From: Rhizobium sp. P32RR-XVIII
GTDB lineage: Bacteria > Pseudomonadota > Alphaproteobacteria > Rhizobiales > Rhizobiaceae
Length of the DNA: 64,000 nucleotides
NCBI RefSeq assembly: GCF_012641395.1
Contig: NZ_JABAIH010000002.1
Span: forward strand, 1 to 64,000
Direction: 5' to 3'
In this document: positions 1 to 9,614 of the stretch, piece by piece
Numbering within the stretch: position 1 is the stretch's first letter
Layout of the letters: every line of letters begins with the position of its first letter
Translations under genes and position numbers: made by a program
The notes under the pieces: generated by a model
Database searches by the model: none
Seen by the model: the letters and a program-made list of their open reading frames with translations, nothing else
What the model was told of the DNA's origin: nothing

Positions 1-3000
1 ACCTTCACCATCAAGTCTGCCGACGGCACGACGAAGGACATCAGCTTCACGATCAATGGCGCGAACGATGCGGCCGTGATCGGCACGCCGACGGTTTCGG
101 GCGTGACCGAAGATGTCGGCGTGAGCAGCGGCTTGCTGAAGGCAACCGGTACGATCTCGGTGAGCGATACCGACCATGGCCAATCGTTGTTCCAGACGAC
201 AGTGACGAGCGCGGCTGGCAACCTCGGCTCTCTGGTTCTGGCGGCCGACGGCAGCTACACCTACTCGGTGTCGAATGCGGCGGTTCAGTACCTGCAGGCC
301 GATGAGCAGAAGACGGAAACCTTCACCATCAAGTCTGCCGACGGCACGGCGAAGGACGTCAGCTTCACGATCACCGGCGCGAACGATGCGGCCGTGATCG
401 GCACGCCGACGGTTTCGGTGGTAACGGAAGATGTCGGCGTCAACGGAAGCGGCAATCTGACCGCCGTCGGGACGATCTCGGTCAGCGATGCCGATACCAG
501 GCAGGCGACATTCAAGGCTACGGTTGCGGACGTCGGAGAAAACCTGGGTAAGCTGACCCTGTCGTCTGACGGAAGCTATACTTACTCCGTTGCGAACGAG
601 GATGTTCAGTACCTGCGCGGCAATGAGCACAGGACTGAAACGTTCGCCATCACCGCCGCAGATGGTACGACCAAGAATGTCAGCTTCACGATCAACGGCG
701 CTGACGACGCGGCGGCGATCGGCACGCCGACGGTTTCTGCGGTGACGGAAGATGTCGCGGTCAATGGCAACGGAATGCTCACTGCAACGGGCAGCATCTC
801 GATCGTCGACAAGGACCACGATCAGTCGTCGTTCAGCACGTCTGTGACAAATGTCGGCACCAATCTGGGCACGCTTATCTTGTCGGCGGATGGCAACTAC
901 ACCTACTCGGTATCGAACGCTGCCGTTCAATATCTCAATGCCAATCAGTCGAAGGTTGAAACCTTCCGCATCACCTCTGCGGACGGCACCACGAAGGATG
1001 TAAGCTTTACCATCAACGGAGCGAATGAGGCACTTCCGGCCAGCGTCAATGAAAGCACGGATCCGACAGGCCGCTATGCCTTCACGGATAACGACGACCG
1101 GCCGAACAAGATTGGCTTCGACGTATCGACGCTGTTCAGTGGCGGCTCGGGGTCTATGACCTATGATTTCGAGAAAGTGTCCGCCACCGATTCCGACGAC
1201 TGGCTGACCAAGGGTGTGACGGTCACCGGCGACCCGCGTGAGATCACCGGATCATTCTATGATATCGATGGAGATGCGGGTCTCTATGTTTACCGCGTAA
1301 CGGCTACCGATGGGAGCACTGGCGCGCAACAGACCACGTATGTCGCCTTCAATGCCATCGAGTCGAGCGGCCGAGAGATTACGGTCACGAACAATGGTGG
1401 CGGTAGCGGGAGTTCCTATTCTGACGCCAATAGGAGCGTCGGCGATCTGATTGTGATTGACGAGCATGCTGCCAAGAACAAGACGCTTTTGGCTGGCGCC
1501 GGCCATGATGTTGTGATCGGAAACGGCGACAGCAACACCATCGACGGTGGAGCGGACGACGACGCAGTTTATGGCATGGGTGGCGATGACACATTGCTCG
1601 GTGGAGACGGAAACGACTTCGTCGATGGTGGTGATGGCAACGACACGATCACTGGCGGCGCTGGAGACGATGTCCTGCTCGGTGGCGCAGGCAACGATAC
1701 CTTCAAGTATGCGATTGGTGATGGTGCTGACATCGTCGTCGGCGGTACCGGCACCGATACTTTGGCGATCTCGGGAGGGAACAGCAATGATATGCTCAAT
1801 GTTGTCGTCTCCAACGGCGTGATTACACAGTTCGCGGGCGGTACGGTTTCCGGCATCGAGCAGGTGACTGTCGACCTCGCTGGTGGGACCAATACGTTGA
1901 GCTATGCCGGTACGACCGAGGCCATCACTGTTGACCTGAGCGCACACACGGCAACCGGCTTCACATCGATTGACGACATCGATAATTTCGTCGGTGGCTC
2001 GAATGCCGGCGATACGCTGAAGGTAGCCGGAAACTTTACCAGCACTGGCGATAACCAGATCAGCAACATCGAAAACGTCACGATGGCGTCGAATGGTACG
2101 CTCAATCTGTCCAACCAGACGGAGGCGCTGACAATCAACGGTTCGAGCGGCAACGACACGATTATCGGCGGTTCCGGCAAGGACACGATCATTGGCGGTA
2201 GCGGCAACGACACCCTTACCGGTGGTGAGGGGGCAGACATCCTGACCGGGGGAAGTGGCGCGGATACTTTTGTAGTCGCAAGGGGCGATTCTTCGCCGGC
2301 CCTTTCTGGGACCACCCAGATCTCAGGTTATGACAAAATCACGGACTTCAATGTCAGCGAGGGAGACAAGCTGAGCTTGCCGGGCAATGTGAGCCTCGCG
2401 ACTAGCACCACGAATGGAAACTTTGACAATGTGACCGGCAATATTACGATCGCCACACATAAAATCGCGAATGGTCTGGTTACCTTCAATAACGGTAGCG
2501 GTATCGTGAGCCTGAATTCGCTGGCTGATGTTGCAACCGCAGTAAAGTATCTCCAAGGCGGCAGCATCGGTGACGGTCATGTCGTAGCGTTCGCGGCGAC
2601 CCTTTCGGACGGCGTGCATACTTTCGTCTATGAACAACAAGAATCATGGAACCAGTCCAAGTTCACCTTGGTCGACCTTCAGGGTTTCAACACCAATGAT
2701 CTGAGTGGTTTGGTTGGTACCAACAAAGCAATTGACCCCATCGTCCTCGACCTCGATCACAACGGCGTCGCGCTGACCTCGCTCGACAACGGCGTCCAGT
2801 TCGATATCAATGCCGATGGTCACAAGGATCAGATTGCCTGGACGGCCGGCAGCGACGGCATCCTGGCGCTCGATGTCGATGGCAACGGCAAGATCGACAA
2901 TGGCAGCGAGATCTTCTCGCCGCACTTTGCCGGTGGCAGCTATGCGGATGGCCTGGCGGCGCTTTCGACCCTCGACAGCAACCATGACGGCAAGGTCGAC

Positions 3001-3645
3001 GCGGCCGACGAGGCCTTCTCGAAGCTCACCGTCTGGCAGGACCTCAACCACAACGGCATCACTGACAACGGCGAGCTGTCGAGCCTGGCGGATCACTCGA
3101 TCAGCAGCATCTCGCTCGACGCCTCGGCGTCCGATGCGCAGATCAACGGCCAGTCCATCCTTGCTGATGGCAGCTACACCCTGGCGGACGGCTCGACGGG
3201 CCATTTCGTTGAGGTTGCTTTTGATACGACGCTCGGCGCGGCGGATCAGAACAGCACGACGTTGATCGGCACTGACGGCGACGACCACCTCCATGGCGGC
3301 GCTGGCATGTACACGATGACCGGCGGGGCAGGGGCCGACACCTTCGTCCTCGATGCCGACGCCTTCAAGGATGTGAAGCTGGCTGACGTGATCACCGACT
3401 ACAAGGCAAGCGAAGGCGACACACTCGACGTATCGAACCTTCTCAACTCCTTGCTCGGTCACGAGGCAAGCGAGGCGGAAGCGCTCTCCAGCGTCAAGAC
3501 GACGGTCAGCGGTGCAAATACCGTCGTTAGCGTCAACGACAACGGCGCCTGGCACGACGTGGCGGTTCTTCAGGGCACCGCGGAAGCGGTCAAGATCCTC
3601 TACGACGACAAGCACGACGCAACGACTGCACCGCATGTCGGCTGA
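1..3645 (+). CDS. VCBS/RTX giant adhesin, C-terminal part (5' partial)
   Basis: The frame is open to the left edge, so the N-terminus lies outside the window. Visible are at least three and a half VCBS-type repeats of about 106 residues (units begin near nt 76, 394 and 715, each with IGTPTVS...VTEDV), a cadherin-like stretch, then RTX nonapeptides (GGxGxDxLx type) near nt 1540-1700 and 2140-2260. Next come four EF-hand-like calcium loops (DINADGHKD, DVDGNGKID, DSNHDGKVD, DLNHNGITD) near nt 2800-3080, and a last RTX block before the C-terminus. Such proteins leave by type I secretion using a C-terminal signal and act as calcium-stabilised surface adhesins. The secretion genes lie about 1 kb downstream. 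Whether the missing N-terminus carries a LapG-cleavable retention module cannot be seen here. Confidence 0.93.
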   Translation, partial: TFTIKSADGTTKDISFTINGANDAAVIGTPTVSGVTEDVGVSSGLLKATGTISVSDTDHGQSLFQTTVTSAAGNLGSLVLAADGSYTYSVSNAAVQYLQADEQKTETFTIKSADGTAKDVSFTITGANDAAVIGTPTVSVVTEDVGVNGSGNLTAVGTISVSDADTRQATFKATVADVGENLGKLTLSSDGSYTYSVANEDVQYLRGNEHRTETFAITAADGTTKNVSFTINGADDAAAIGTPTVSAVTEDVAVNGNGMLTATGSISIVDKDHDQSSFSTSVTNVGTNLGTLILSADGNYTYSVSNAAVQYLNANQSKVETFRITSADGTTKDVSFTINGANEALPASVNESTDPTGRYAFTDNDDRPNKIGFDVSTLFSGGSGSMTYDFEKVSATDSDDWLTKGVTVTGDPREITGSFYDIDGDAGLYVYRVTATDGSTGAQQTTYVAFNAIESSGREITVTNNGGGSGSSYSDANRSVGDLIVIDEHAAKNKTLLAGAGHDVVIGNGDSNTIDGGADDDAVYGMGGDDTLLGGDGNDFVDGGDGNDTITGGAGDDVLLGGAGNDTFKYAIGDGADIVVGGTGTDTLAISGGNSNDMLNVVVSNGVITQFAGGTVSGIEQVTVDLAGGTNTLSYAGTTEAITVDLSAHTATGFTSIDDIDNFVGGSNAGDTLKVAGNFTSTGDNQISNIENVTMASNGTLNLSNQTEALTINGSSGNDTIIGGSGKDTIIGGSGNDTLTGGEGADILTGGSGADTFVVARGDSSPALSGTTQISGYDKITDFNVSEGDKLSLPGNVSLATSTTNGNFDNVTGNITIATHKIANGLVTFNNGSGIVSLNSLADVATAVKYLQGGSIGDGHVVAFAATLSDGVHTFVYEQQESWNQSKFTLVDLQGFNTNDLSGLVGTNKAIDPIVLDLDHNGVALTSLDNGVQFDINADGHKDQIAWTAGSDGILALDVDGNGKIDNGSEIFSPHFAGGSYADGLAALSTLDSNHDGKVDAADEAFSKLTVWQDLNHNGITDNGELSSLADHSISSISLDASASDAQINGQSILADGSYTLADGSTGHFVEVAFDTTLGAADQNSTTLIGTDGDDHLHGGAGMYTMTGGAGADTFVLDADAFKDVKLADVITDYKASEGDTLDVSNLLNSLLGHEASEAEALSSVKTTVSGANTVVSVNDNGAWHDVAVLQGTAEAVKILYDDKHDATTAPHVG

Positions 3646-3667
3646 TAGGATCGGACGAAAATCCAAG

Positions 3668-3695
3668 AAAAGGCGCGAAAGCGCCCTTTCTGCTT
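3668..3695 (+). terminator. Terminator after adhesin gene
   Basis: A short GC stem (GGCGC/GCGCC) closes a GAAA tetraloop, extended by A/T pairs across one bulged C, and is followed by a T-rich stretch. It sits 23 bases after the adhesin stop and before the convergent GGDEF gene. Confidence 0.6.
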
Positions 3696-3702
3696 TTGGG
3701 CG

Positions 3703-4464
3703 TCAGGCCGCCGGCAATCTGGCGATTGCCATCGGCTCGCCGTCCTCGGTCGTGCCGTCGAATGCCATCTCGTCCGCGAGCTGCCTGATGCGATTGAAAT
3801 CCTCGGTCCCCTCGAAGAGCGCGCCGCCGAGCTTGATCTTCAGGTCGAGGGGGGCTTCGGCGGTTTCGAACGCGGCCTGCTCGACGCGTCTGCGGATGCG
3901 GGCGCCGATGTCCTGCGCGTTTTCCGGCGTGGCGCCTGGAAGGAAGATGCCGAGTTCGTTGGTGGCCAGCCGTGCGACGAGATCACCGCTTCTGATCGAG
4001 CTCTTGATGATCTCGGCCAGCGACTGCATCACGGTGTCGGCCCATTGCGGCCCGTAGCGGCGGCTGACCGTATCGAACGTCTCGACGACCACGGCGATCA
4101 TGATGCCGCCGGCATCGGTTGCGATCTTCCTGCGGCGATCGACATAATGCGTCATCGCAGCCGCAAAGGCGGTGCCGTTGAGCGCATTCGTCACCGGATC
4201 GTGGCGCGCGGCATGGCTCATCCTGGCGCGCACCGCCGCAAGTTCGGCGTTACGCAGCTGCAGCGCCAACAGCAGCGGAAATGCAACAACAAACGAAATT
4301 AAAGGAATACTCACAAATCCTACCAAAAATGGTTTATCCGGGAGTAGAAGGTTTAAGATAAGTAAAAATCCAGTGGAGCCCGCGACGCAGCACAACGCGC
4401 CGATTGCAGCGCGCAGCAGGGCGGGTTTTAGAGAGGCTAGGGAGTAGCGGTTAGCAAAGATCAT
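3703..4464 (-). CDS. Membrane protein with degenerate GGDEF domain
   Basis: 253 residues. Two hydrophobic segments (about 15-40 and 46-70) are followed by a diguanylate-cyclase fold that starts at the DPVTNALNGTAF motif (about 89-100). The signature loop reads ATNEL (167-171) where active enzymes have GGDEF, and the upstream metal-binding Asp region is replaced by VVVETFDTVSRRYG. Catalysis is therefore unlikely; a c-di-GMP- or GTP-sensing or structural role is an inference. It lies between the adhesin and its secretion operon on the opposite strand, which suggests control of adhesin export or release. It is not a LapD: there is no EAL domain and no large periplasmic domain. The start codon is bracketed by an 11-bp inverted repeat. 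Confidence 0.85.
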   Translation of the reverse strand: MIFANRYSLASLKPALLRAAIGALCCVAGSTGFLLILNLLLPDKPFLVGFVSIPLISFVVAFPLLLALQLRNAELAAVRARMSHAARHDPVTNALNGTAFAAAMTHYVDRRRKIATDAGGIMIAVVVETFDTVSRRYGPQWADTVMQSLAEIIKSSIRSGDLVARLATNELGIFLPGATPENAQDIGARIRRRVEQAAFETAEAPLDLKIKLGGALFEGTEDFNRIRQLADEMAFDGTTEDGEPMAIARLPAA

Positions 4465-4508
4465 GGCGGTTATGTACTCACTGAGGGTGAGCGTTTAGCT
4501 AACCGCTA
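4445..4508 (-). promoter_or_regulatory. Inverted repeat spanning the GGDEF gene start
   Basis: TAGCGGTTAGC (4445-4455) and its exact reverse complement GCTAACCGCTA (4498-4508) flank the start codon at 4464. In the transcript the 5' leader copy could pair with codons 4-7 and enclose the ribosome-binding site and AUG. The pairing is read directly; the regulatory role is inferred. Confidence 0.5.
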
Positions 4509-4687
4509 GCACAAAAAATACCGATTAAAAAATCCCGTAAAATTGTTGCTTTAAGTGGGAAAACCTTAGAGTTAACTGTCTTCGAAGGAAGAAGCCGCAG
4601 GCCAGTTGGAGTATGGATAACTTAATGCTACTTGCTTACCGGTGAGAAAGAATCCGGGTAGATAGGTAGGCGGATTAATCACAGGTG

Positions 4688-6145
4688 ATGAGGGCATCGG
4701 TCTTGTTTAGGGGCAAAAGAATTTTCGCAGCACTGTCTGCGACTGTTGCTTTGAATTTTGCATTTTGCGTTGACGCTAATGCTATTTCGCTGCAGCAAGC
4801 TATTGAAAAAACCATGAAGACGAACCCGCAGATCTTGCAGGCTGCGAAGGATCGTGAAGCAATCGAATTTGAACTTCGCCAGGCGCGCGGGCTTTACTTG
4901 CCCTCTGTTGACCTGGACGCGGGAAGCGGCCGCCGTCGTCTGTCGAATTCTTCGAGCGGAACGCTGAACTCCGACAGTGATTGGTTGTCTCCCAACAGCG
5001 TCGGCCTCACTATCACGCAGCGGCTTTTCGACGGCGGCGACCGCCGGGCGCAGGTGGATCAGCAGGCATCGCGCGTCGACGGCGCCTCGTTCCGCGTGCT
5101 CGAGCGTTCCGAATCGCTCGCGCTTGAGGTGACGCAGGACTATCTCGAATATATCCTTCAGAACCAGATCGTTAAGGCGGCCCAGGATAACCTCGCCTTC
5201 CACAACCAGATCCTCGGCAACATCGAGCAGAGCATCAAGGGCGGCACGCTGACCGACGCCGACCGTCTGCAGGGCGTCGAGCGCCAGCAGGCTGCCGCCG
5301 CCCGTCTGCAGGAAGCCAACGAAGAGCTGGAAGCGACGAAGATTCGCTTCCTGCAGGTCGTGGGCGAGCCGATCACCGGCGCGCAGACTCCGCCTTCCGT
5401 CGCCAAGTTCGTGCCGAAGACGCTGAACGACGCCGTCTTCGTCGCTGGCAAGAACAGCCCCCGTATCTACTCCGCCAATGCGGATATCGATGCGGCGGAT
5501 GCTGGCGTGCGCGGCGCGCGCGCCAATTACATGCCGAAGGTCGACCTCGAAGGCACCGCCCGGCTTGGCGACGACATCAACGACGACAGCGGCAATACGA
5601 ATGACTACCAGGTGCAAGTTGTCGCCCGGTGGAACCTCTATCGCGGCGGCATCGATGTTGCCCGCGAGCAGGAGCAGATCCGCCGCGCCGATGAGCAGCG
5701 CTATGCATTGGCACAGGTGCAGCGCGAAGTCGGGGAGTCCGTCCGCTCCGCGTGGAATGAGCGCGTAAGCCGCGGCAAGCTTGCCGGCATCCTCGGCCAG
5801 CAGGCCACGACCAACGCCCAGCTGGTCACCTCCTACCGGCAGCAGTTCAGCGTCGGCCAGCGTTCGCTGCTCGACGTGCTCGATGCGCAGAACACCAATT
5901 TCAACACCAGGGTTCTCGCCGATACGGCGCGCGTCGCGTCGGTCTTCGCCGAGTACAAAATCCTGGCCGCTTCCGGCAATCTGCTTCAGACGATGAAGCT
6001 GAAGCCGGTCGCGCAGGCCCAGTCTTATGCGCGGGAAGAGTTTGTTGTCCCCGCGGGCGTCGCAGATCCGGGATACGTCGAGCTTGATTCACATCAGAAA
6101 GCCGGCCTGCCGTTGGACCTTCTAGCGCCGATTCGACAGCAGTAG
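4688..6145 (+). CDS. TolC/LapE-like outer-membrane channel of type I secretion
   Basis: 485 residues from the ATG at 4688 (a GTG one codon earlier is possible). A signal peptide (hydrophobic core followed by VDANA) precedes two outer-membrane efflux repeats rich in alpha-helical coiled coil, for example the SVGLTITQRLFDGGDRRAQ and VVARWNLYRGGID strand segments. Length and order fit the TolC family used by type I systems. It would form the trimeric outer-membrane duct for the adjacent ABC and HlyD-like proteins. It is the first gene of a compact operon, 19 bases before the ABC gene. The substrate is most likely the RTX adhesin just upstream. Confidence 0.92.
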   Translation: MRASVLFRGKRIFAALSATVALNFAFCVDANAISLQQAIEKTMKTNPQILQAAKDREAIEFELRQARGLYLPSVDLDAGSGRRRLSNSSSGTLNSDSDWLSPNSVGLTITQRLFDGGDRRAQVDQQASRVDGASFRVLERSESLALEVTQDYLEYILQNQIVKAAQDNLAFHNQILGNIEQSIKGGTLTDADRLQGVERQQAAAARLQEANEELEATKIRFLQVVGEPITGAQTPPSVAKFVPKTLNDAVFVAGKNSPRIYSANADIDAADAGVRGARANYMPKVDLEGTARLGDDINDDSGNTNDYQVQVVARWNLYRGGIDVAREQEQIRRADEQRYALAQVQREVGESVRSAWNERVSRGKLAGILGQQATTNAQLVTSYRQQFSVGQRSLLDVLDAQNTNFNTRVLADTARVASVFAEYKILAASGNLLQTMKLKPVAQAQSYAREEFVVPAGVADPGYVELDSHQKAGLPLDLLAPIRQQ

Positions 6146-6164
6146 TCGATACGGCCATGGAACT

Positions 6165-8324
6165 ATGCTGAACGTAGCACTCGAGACCTCAAGCGGCACC
6201 CCGCTCCAAACGTTCAAGGCCGCTTTCAAGTCCGTGGCCGCGTTCTATGGCCGGCCAAGCTCAGACACGGTACTCTTTTCCGGCCTGCCGGACGAGGTCA
6301 CCGAATCGCTGGAGCTTGACGACGTTGAGCAGATGGCCGAGCGCATCGGCCTTCAGGTCATCAGGCATCAGGAACGCGACTGCCGCCTGGGCAATTTCGA
6401 TTGCCCGGCCATCGTCTCGTTTGCCGATGGCGGCGTTCTGCCGTTGCTGGAAGTGGCGGAAGATGGCGCCTACGTCACCGATATCGTTCCGGTGAGCGGC
6501 GGATCGATCAAGCTTACCCCCGAAGAGCTCGCGGCGCTGAAGCCCAAGATGGCCTTTGCCTTCACGCTTTACTATCAGAATGCTTCGGAAGAGGCGCTGG
6601 TCGGCAACGCCGTGGAGATTGAAAAGCGCCACTGGCTGGCAACAACGCTGGTCCCTTATTGGCGGACTTATGTTCGCGTCATGGTGTCGGCGCTCTTCAT
6701 CAATCTCATCGCGCTCGGCTCGCCGCTCTTTACGATGAATGTCTACGACCGCGTGCTGCCGAACAAGGCGGAGGCGACCCTTTGGGTTCTCGCGGCGGGC
6801 ATCACGCTTGCTTATCTCTTCGACTTCCTGTTGAAGACGGCCCGCTCGTCGCTGATCGACTATGCCGGCCGCAAGGCGGATCTGCGGCTCTCCCAGCTGA
6901 TCTTCGACAAGGTTTTGAATTCGACGCTGGAATCCCGCCCGCTTTCGACAGGCGAGTATGCCAATCGCGTCACGCAGTATGAATTCGTCCGCGAGTTCTT
7001 CACCTCGAACACCATCGGCGTGTTGATCGACAGCCTGTTCGTCTTCATCTTCCTTGCGGTCATCTATCTGATTGCCGGCTGGCTGGTTGTCATTCCGGCA
7101 GTTGCCTTCGTCCTGTCCGTTGCCATCGGCCTCTGGGCGCAGGCGAAGATTGGCAAGCGCATGGCGACAGCGGCAAACGAAGCCTCGCGCCGCCAATCGC
7201 TGCTCATCGAAACCATCTCTACCATCGAGACGCTGAAGAGCCTTCGCGCCGAGGCGGCGATGCTGCGCCGCTGGCAGGAGCTCACCAAATATTCGAGCCG
7301 CACCAGCGAGGACATCAAGCATGTCTCGACGAACGCCATCAACATGACGACGTTCATCCAGCAGATGGTGAGTGTCCTGATCGTGATTGCGGGCACCTAT
7401 GAATTTGCTGCCGGCCGCATCGCCATGGGCGCCATCGTCGCGACCGTGATGCTGGCAGGCCGCGCCGGCGCCCCGCTTGGCCAGATCGCCATGACGCTCG
7501 CGCGTTTCCGCCAGGCGACCATGTCGCTGCGCATTCTCGACAAGATCATGGAGCAGCCCGACGACCGGCCTTCGACGGTCGGTTTCGTCAATCGCCAGAT
7601 CCAGCAGGGCAGCTTCAGCTTCCAGAACGTCTCGTTCCAGTATCCGGGCTCCGATTATCCGGTCATCAACGGCCTGTCCGTCAATGTCCGTCCGGGTGAG
7701 AAGATCGGCATCATCGGCCGCATCGGCTCGGGCAAGACGACGCTCGGCCGCCTGCTCGATGGCCTCTTTGCTCCGGCAAGCGGTCGCGTGTTGATCGATG
7801 GCGTCGATATCCGGCAATACCATATGGCGGAAGTGCGCGCGGCCGTTGCCGTTGCGGGCCAGTCCTCCGATCTGTTCTCCGGCACCGTGAAGGAAAACCT
7901 CTTGATCGGCCGCGCCGATGCGACGGACGAGGAAATTCTCGAGGTCGCCCGCATGACCGGCGTCGACGAGTTCGTTTCCAACCATCCGCGCGGCTTCGAT
8001 ATGCCCGTCGGCGAGCGCGGCACCAATCTGTCGAGCGGCCAGAAGCAGGCGTTGACGATCGCCCGGCTGCTGTTGACCAGGCCGAAGATCGTCTTCCTGG
8101 ATGAGCCCTCCGGCGCAATGGACCTTGCCACCGAACGGCATCTGATTTCCAAGCTGTCCGGCGCGTTCGGCCCCGAGACGACGCTTCTGATCGCCACCCA
8201 TCGCCACAGCATGCTCGAGCTCGTCGACCGCCTGATCGTCATCGACAAGGGCCGCATCATCGCCGACGGCCCGAAGCAGGCCGTGATCGAGGCCATGCAG
8301 CGCAGACCGGCGGGGCAGCAATGA
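6165..8324 (+). CDS. LapB-like type I secretion ABC transporter (permease-ATPase)
   Basis: 719 residues in three parts: an N-terminal C39-peptidase-like domain without the catalytic Cys motif (about 15-140), a six-helix ABC exporter domain (about 165-455), and a nucleotide-binding domain with Walker A GRIGSGKTT, signature LSSGQ and Walker B IVFLDEPS. A degenerate C39-like domain is typical of exporters of RTX adhesins, where it recruits substrate without cleaving it. It powers export through the HlyD-like and TolC-like partners. Its last four bases overlap the start of the HlyD-like gene (ATGA), which indicates translational coupling. Confidence 0.93.
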   Translation: MLNVALETSSGTPLQTFKAAFKSVAAFYGRPSSDTVLFSGLPDEVTESLELDDVEQMAERIGLQVIRHQERDCRLGNFDCPAIVSFADGGVLPLLEVAEDGAYVTDIVPVSGGSIKLTPEELAALKPKMAFAFTLYYQNASEEALVGNAVEIEKRHWLATTLVPYWRTYVRVMVSALFINLIALGSPLFTMNVYDRVLPNKAEATLWVLAAGITLAYLFDFLLKTARSSLIDYAGRKADLRLSQLIFDKVLNSTLESRPLSTGEYANRVTQYEFVREFFTSNTIGVLIDSLFVFIFLAVIYLIAGWLVVIPAVAFVLSVAIGLWAQAKIGKRMATAANEASRRQSLLIETISTIETLKSLRAEAAMLRRWQELTKYSSRTSEDIKHVSTNAINMTTFIQQMVSVLIVIAGTYEFAAGRIAMGAIVATVMLAGRAGAPLGQIAMTLARFRQATMSLRILDKIMEQPDDRPSTVGFVNRQIQQGSFSFQNVSFQYPGSDYPVINGLSVNVRPGEKIGIIGRIGSGKTTLGRLLDGLFAPASGRVLIDGVDIRQYHMAEVRAAVAVAGQSSDLFSGTVKENLLIGRADATDEEILEVARMTGVDEFVSNHPRGFDMPVGERGTNLSSGQKQALTIARLLLTRPKIVFLDEPSGAMDLATERHLISKLSGAFGPETTLLIATHRHSMLELVDRLIVIDKGRIIADGPKQAVIEAMQRRPAGQQ

Positions 8325-9613
8325 GGGCCAATCGTCTCGACCATCCGCCGCTTTTCGCCCGCGCCATCCTGGCGCTTTGCGCGCTCTTGATTGCAAGCTT
8401 CGTCGGCTGGGCGGCGATTGCCAGCATTGACGAGATCGCCCGCGGCGAAGGCAAGGTCATTCCCGTTTCGAAGACCCAGATCATCCAGTCGTCGGAACCC
8501 GGCGTCGTCCAGCAGATTGCCGTGACACTCGGCCAGGTCGTCCGCAAGGGCCAGCTGCTGGTGCAGCTCGACAATACGACCACGACATCGACGCTCGGGG
8601 AATCTGTCGCCAAGGCGCGCGCGCTCGGCGCCAAGGTCGCAAGGCTGAAACTCGAAGAGGCAGGCCAGTACGACGCGCCCTATGTTTGCCCGCCGGACAT
8701 TCTGGCCGTCGCCAAGGATGTCTGCAGCAACGAAACGAGCCTCTTTGCCGCCGACCGAGCGAGCTATCAAAACAAGCTCGGCGTTCTTCAGGAGCGTGTC
8801 AAACAGCGCGAGAACGAACTCAACGAAGCGCATGCCAATATCGCCCGCCTGGAGGACAACATTACAGGTGCGCAGCGCCAGTACGACCTTATCAGCCCGC
8901 TGGCCCAGAAGAAGCTGGTGGCGCAGACTGAAATTCTAAAGGTCGAACGCGACCTGACGGATCAGCAGGGCCAGCTCAAGGTTTATCAGGAAAGCATCGA
9001 TCGCCTGGAAGCTGCCGTGCAGGAGGCGAAGCTGCAGCTCGGCGATCTGGCGCTTGAGCTGCGTCAGCAGGCGCTGACCGACAAGGCGACGGCGCTTGCC
9101 GAGCTTTCCGTGGTCGATGAGACCATCCGCGGCGCCTCCGACCGCGTCAAGCGCACCGATATCCGCTCGCCGGTCGATGGCATCGTCAACACGCTGGAAG
9201 TGAACACGATCGGCGCCTATGTGGATCCCGGCCGCGTCATCGCCGGCATCGTGCCGACAGCCGATACGCTGCTGATCGAAGCGAAGATATCGCCTCGCGA
9301 CGTCGCTTTCGTCCGCCGCGGCCAGCCAGCGGTGGTCAAGGTCACGGCTTACGATTTCTCGATCTTCGGCGGGCTTGAAGGCATCGTCGAAAACGTCTCG
9401 GCCGACAGCCTGGTGGAGAAGGAAAAAGGCGAGACCTATTACCTGGTCCAGGTGAAGACGGACAAATCGGAGCTGGAACGCAACGGAAAACCCTATCCGA
9501 TCATTCCGGGCATGGTCGCCTCCGTGGAAATCATGACCGGCAACAAGACGGTCCTCAGCTACCTGCTGAAGCCGATCAATAAGGCGCGTTCAGAAGCGCT
9601 GACGGAGCGGTGA
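8321..9613 (+). CDS. HlyD-family membrane fusion protein of type I secretion
   Basis: 430 residues. A single N-terminal membrane helix (about 14-35) is followed by a split lipoyl/barrel-sandwich domain, a long coiled coil (about 140-250) and a C-terminal beta-barrel ending in the usual HlyD signature region (IIPGMVASVEIMTGNKTVLSYLLKPI). This periplasmic adaptor links the inner-membrane ABC protein to the TolC-like channel. It overlaps the ABC gene by four bases and is followed after one base by the RHH-PAS gene. Length and domain order are normal for the family. Confidence 0.94.
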   Translation: MRANRLDHPPLFARAILALCALLIASFVGWAAIASIDEIARGEGKVIPVSKTQIIQSSEPGVVQQIAVTLGQVVRKGQLLVQLDNTTTTSTLGESVAKARALGAKVARLKLEEAGQYDAPYVCPPDILAVAKDVCSNETSLFAADRASYQNKLGVLQERVKQRENELNEAHANIARLEDNITGAQRQYDLISPLAQKKLVAQTEILKVERDLTDQQGQLKVYQESIDRLEAAVQEAKLQLGDLALELRQQALTDKATALAELSVVDETIRGASDRVKRTDIRSPVDGIVNTLEVNTIGAYVDPGRVIAGIVPTADTLLIEAKISPRDVAFVRRGQPAVVKVTAYDFSIFGGLEGIVENVSADSLVEKEKGETYYLVQVKTDKSELERNGKPYPIIPGMVASVEIMTGNKTVLSYLLKPINKARSEALTER

Positions 9614-9614
9614 G

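Noticed and set aside
3703..4464. Assignment of the GGDEF protein as LapD
   Set aside because: No EAL domain and no large periplasmic output domain; only the degenerate GGDEF is shared.
6261..8396. 711-codon open frame antisense to the ABC transporter gene
   Set aside because: It is a shadow caused by high third-position GC. The sense frame has complete exporter motifs.
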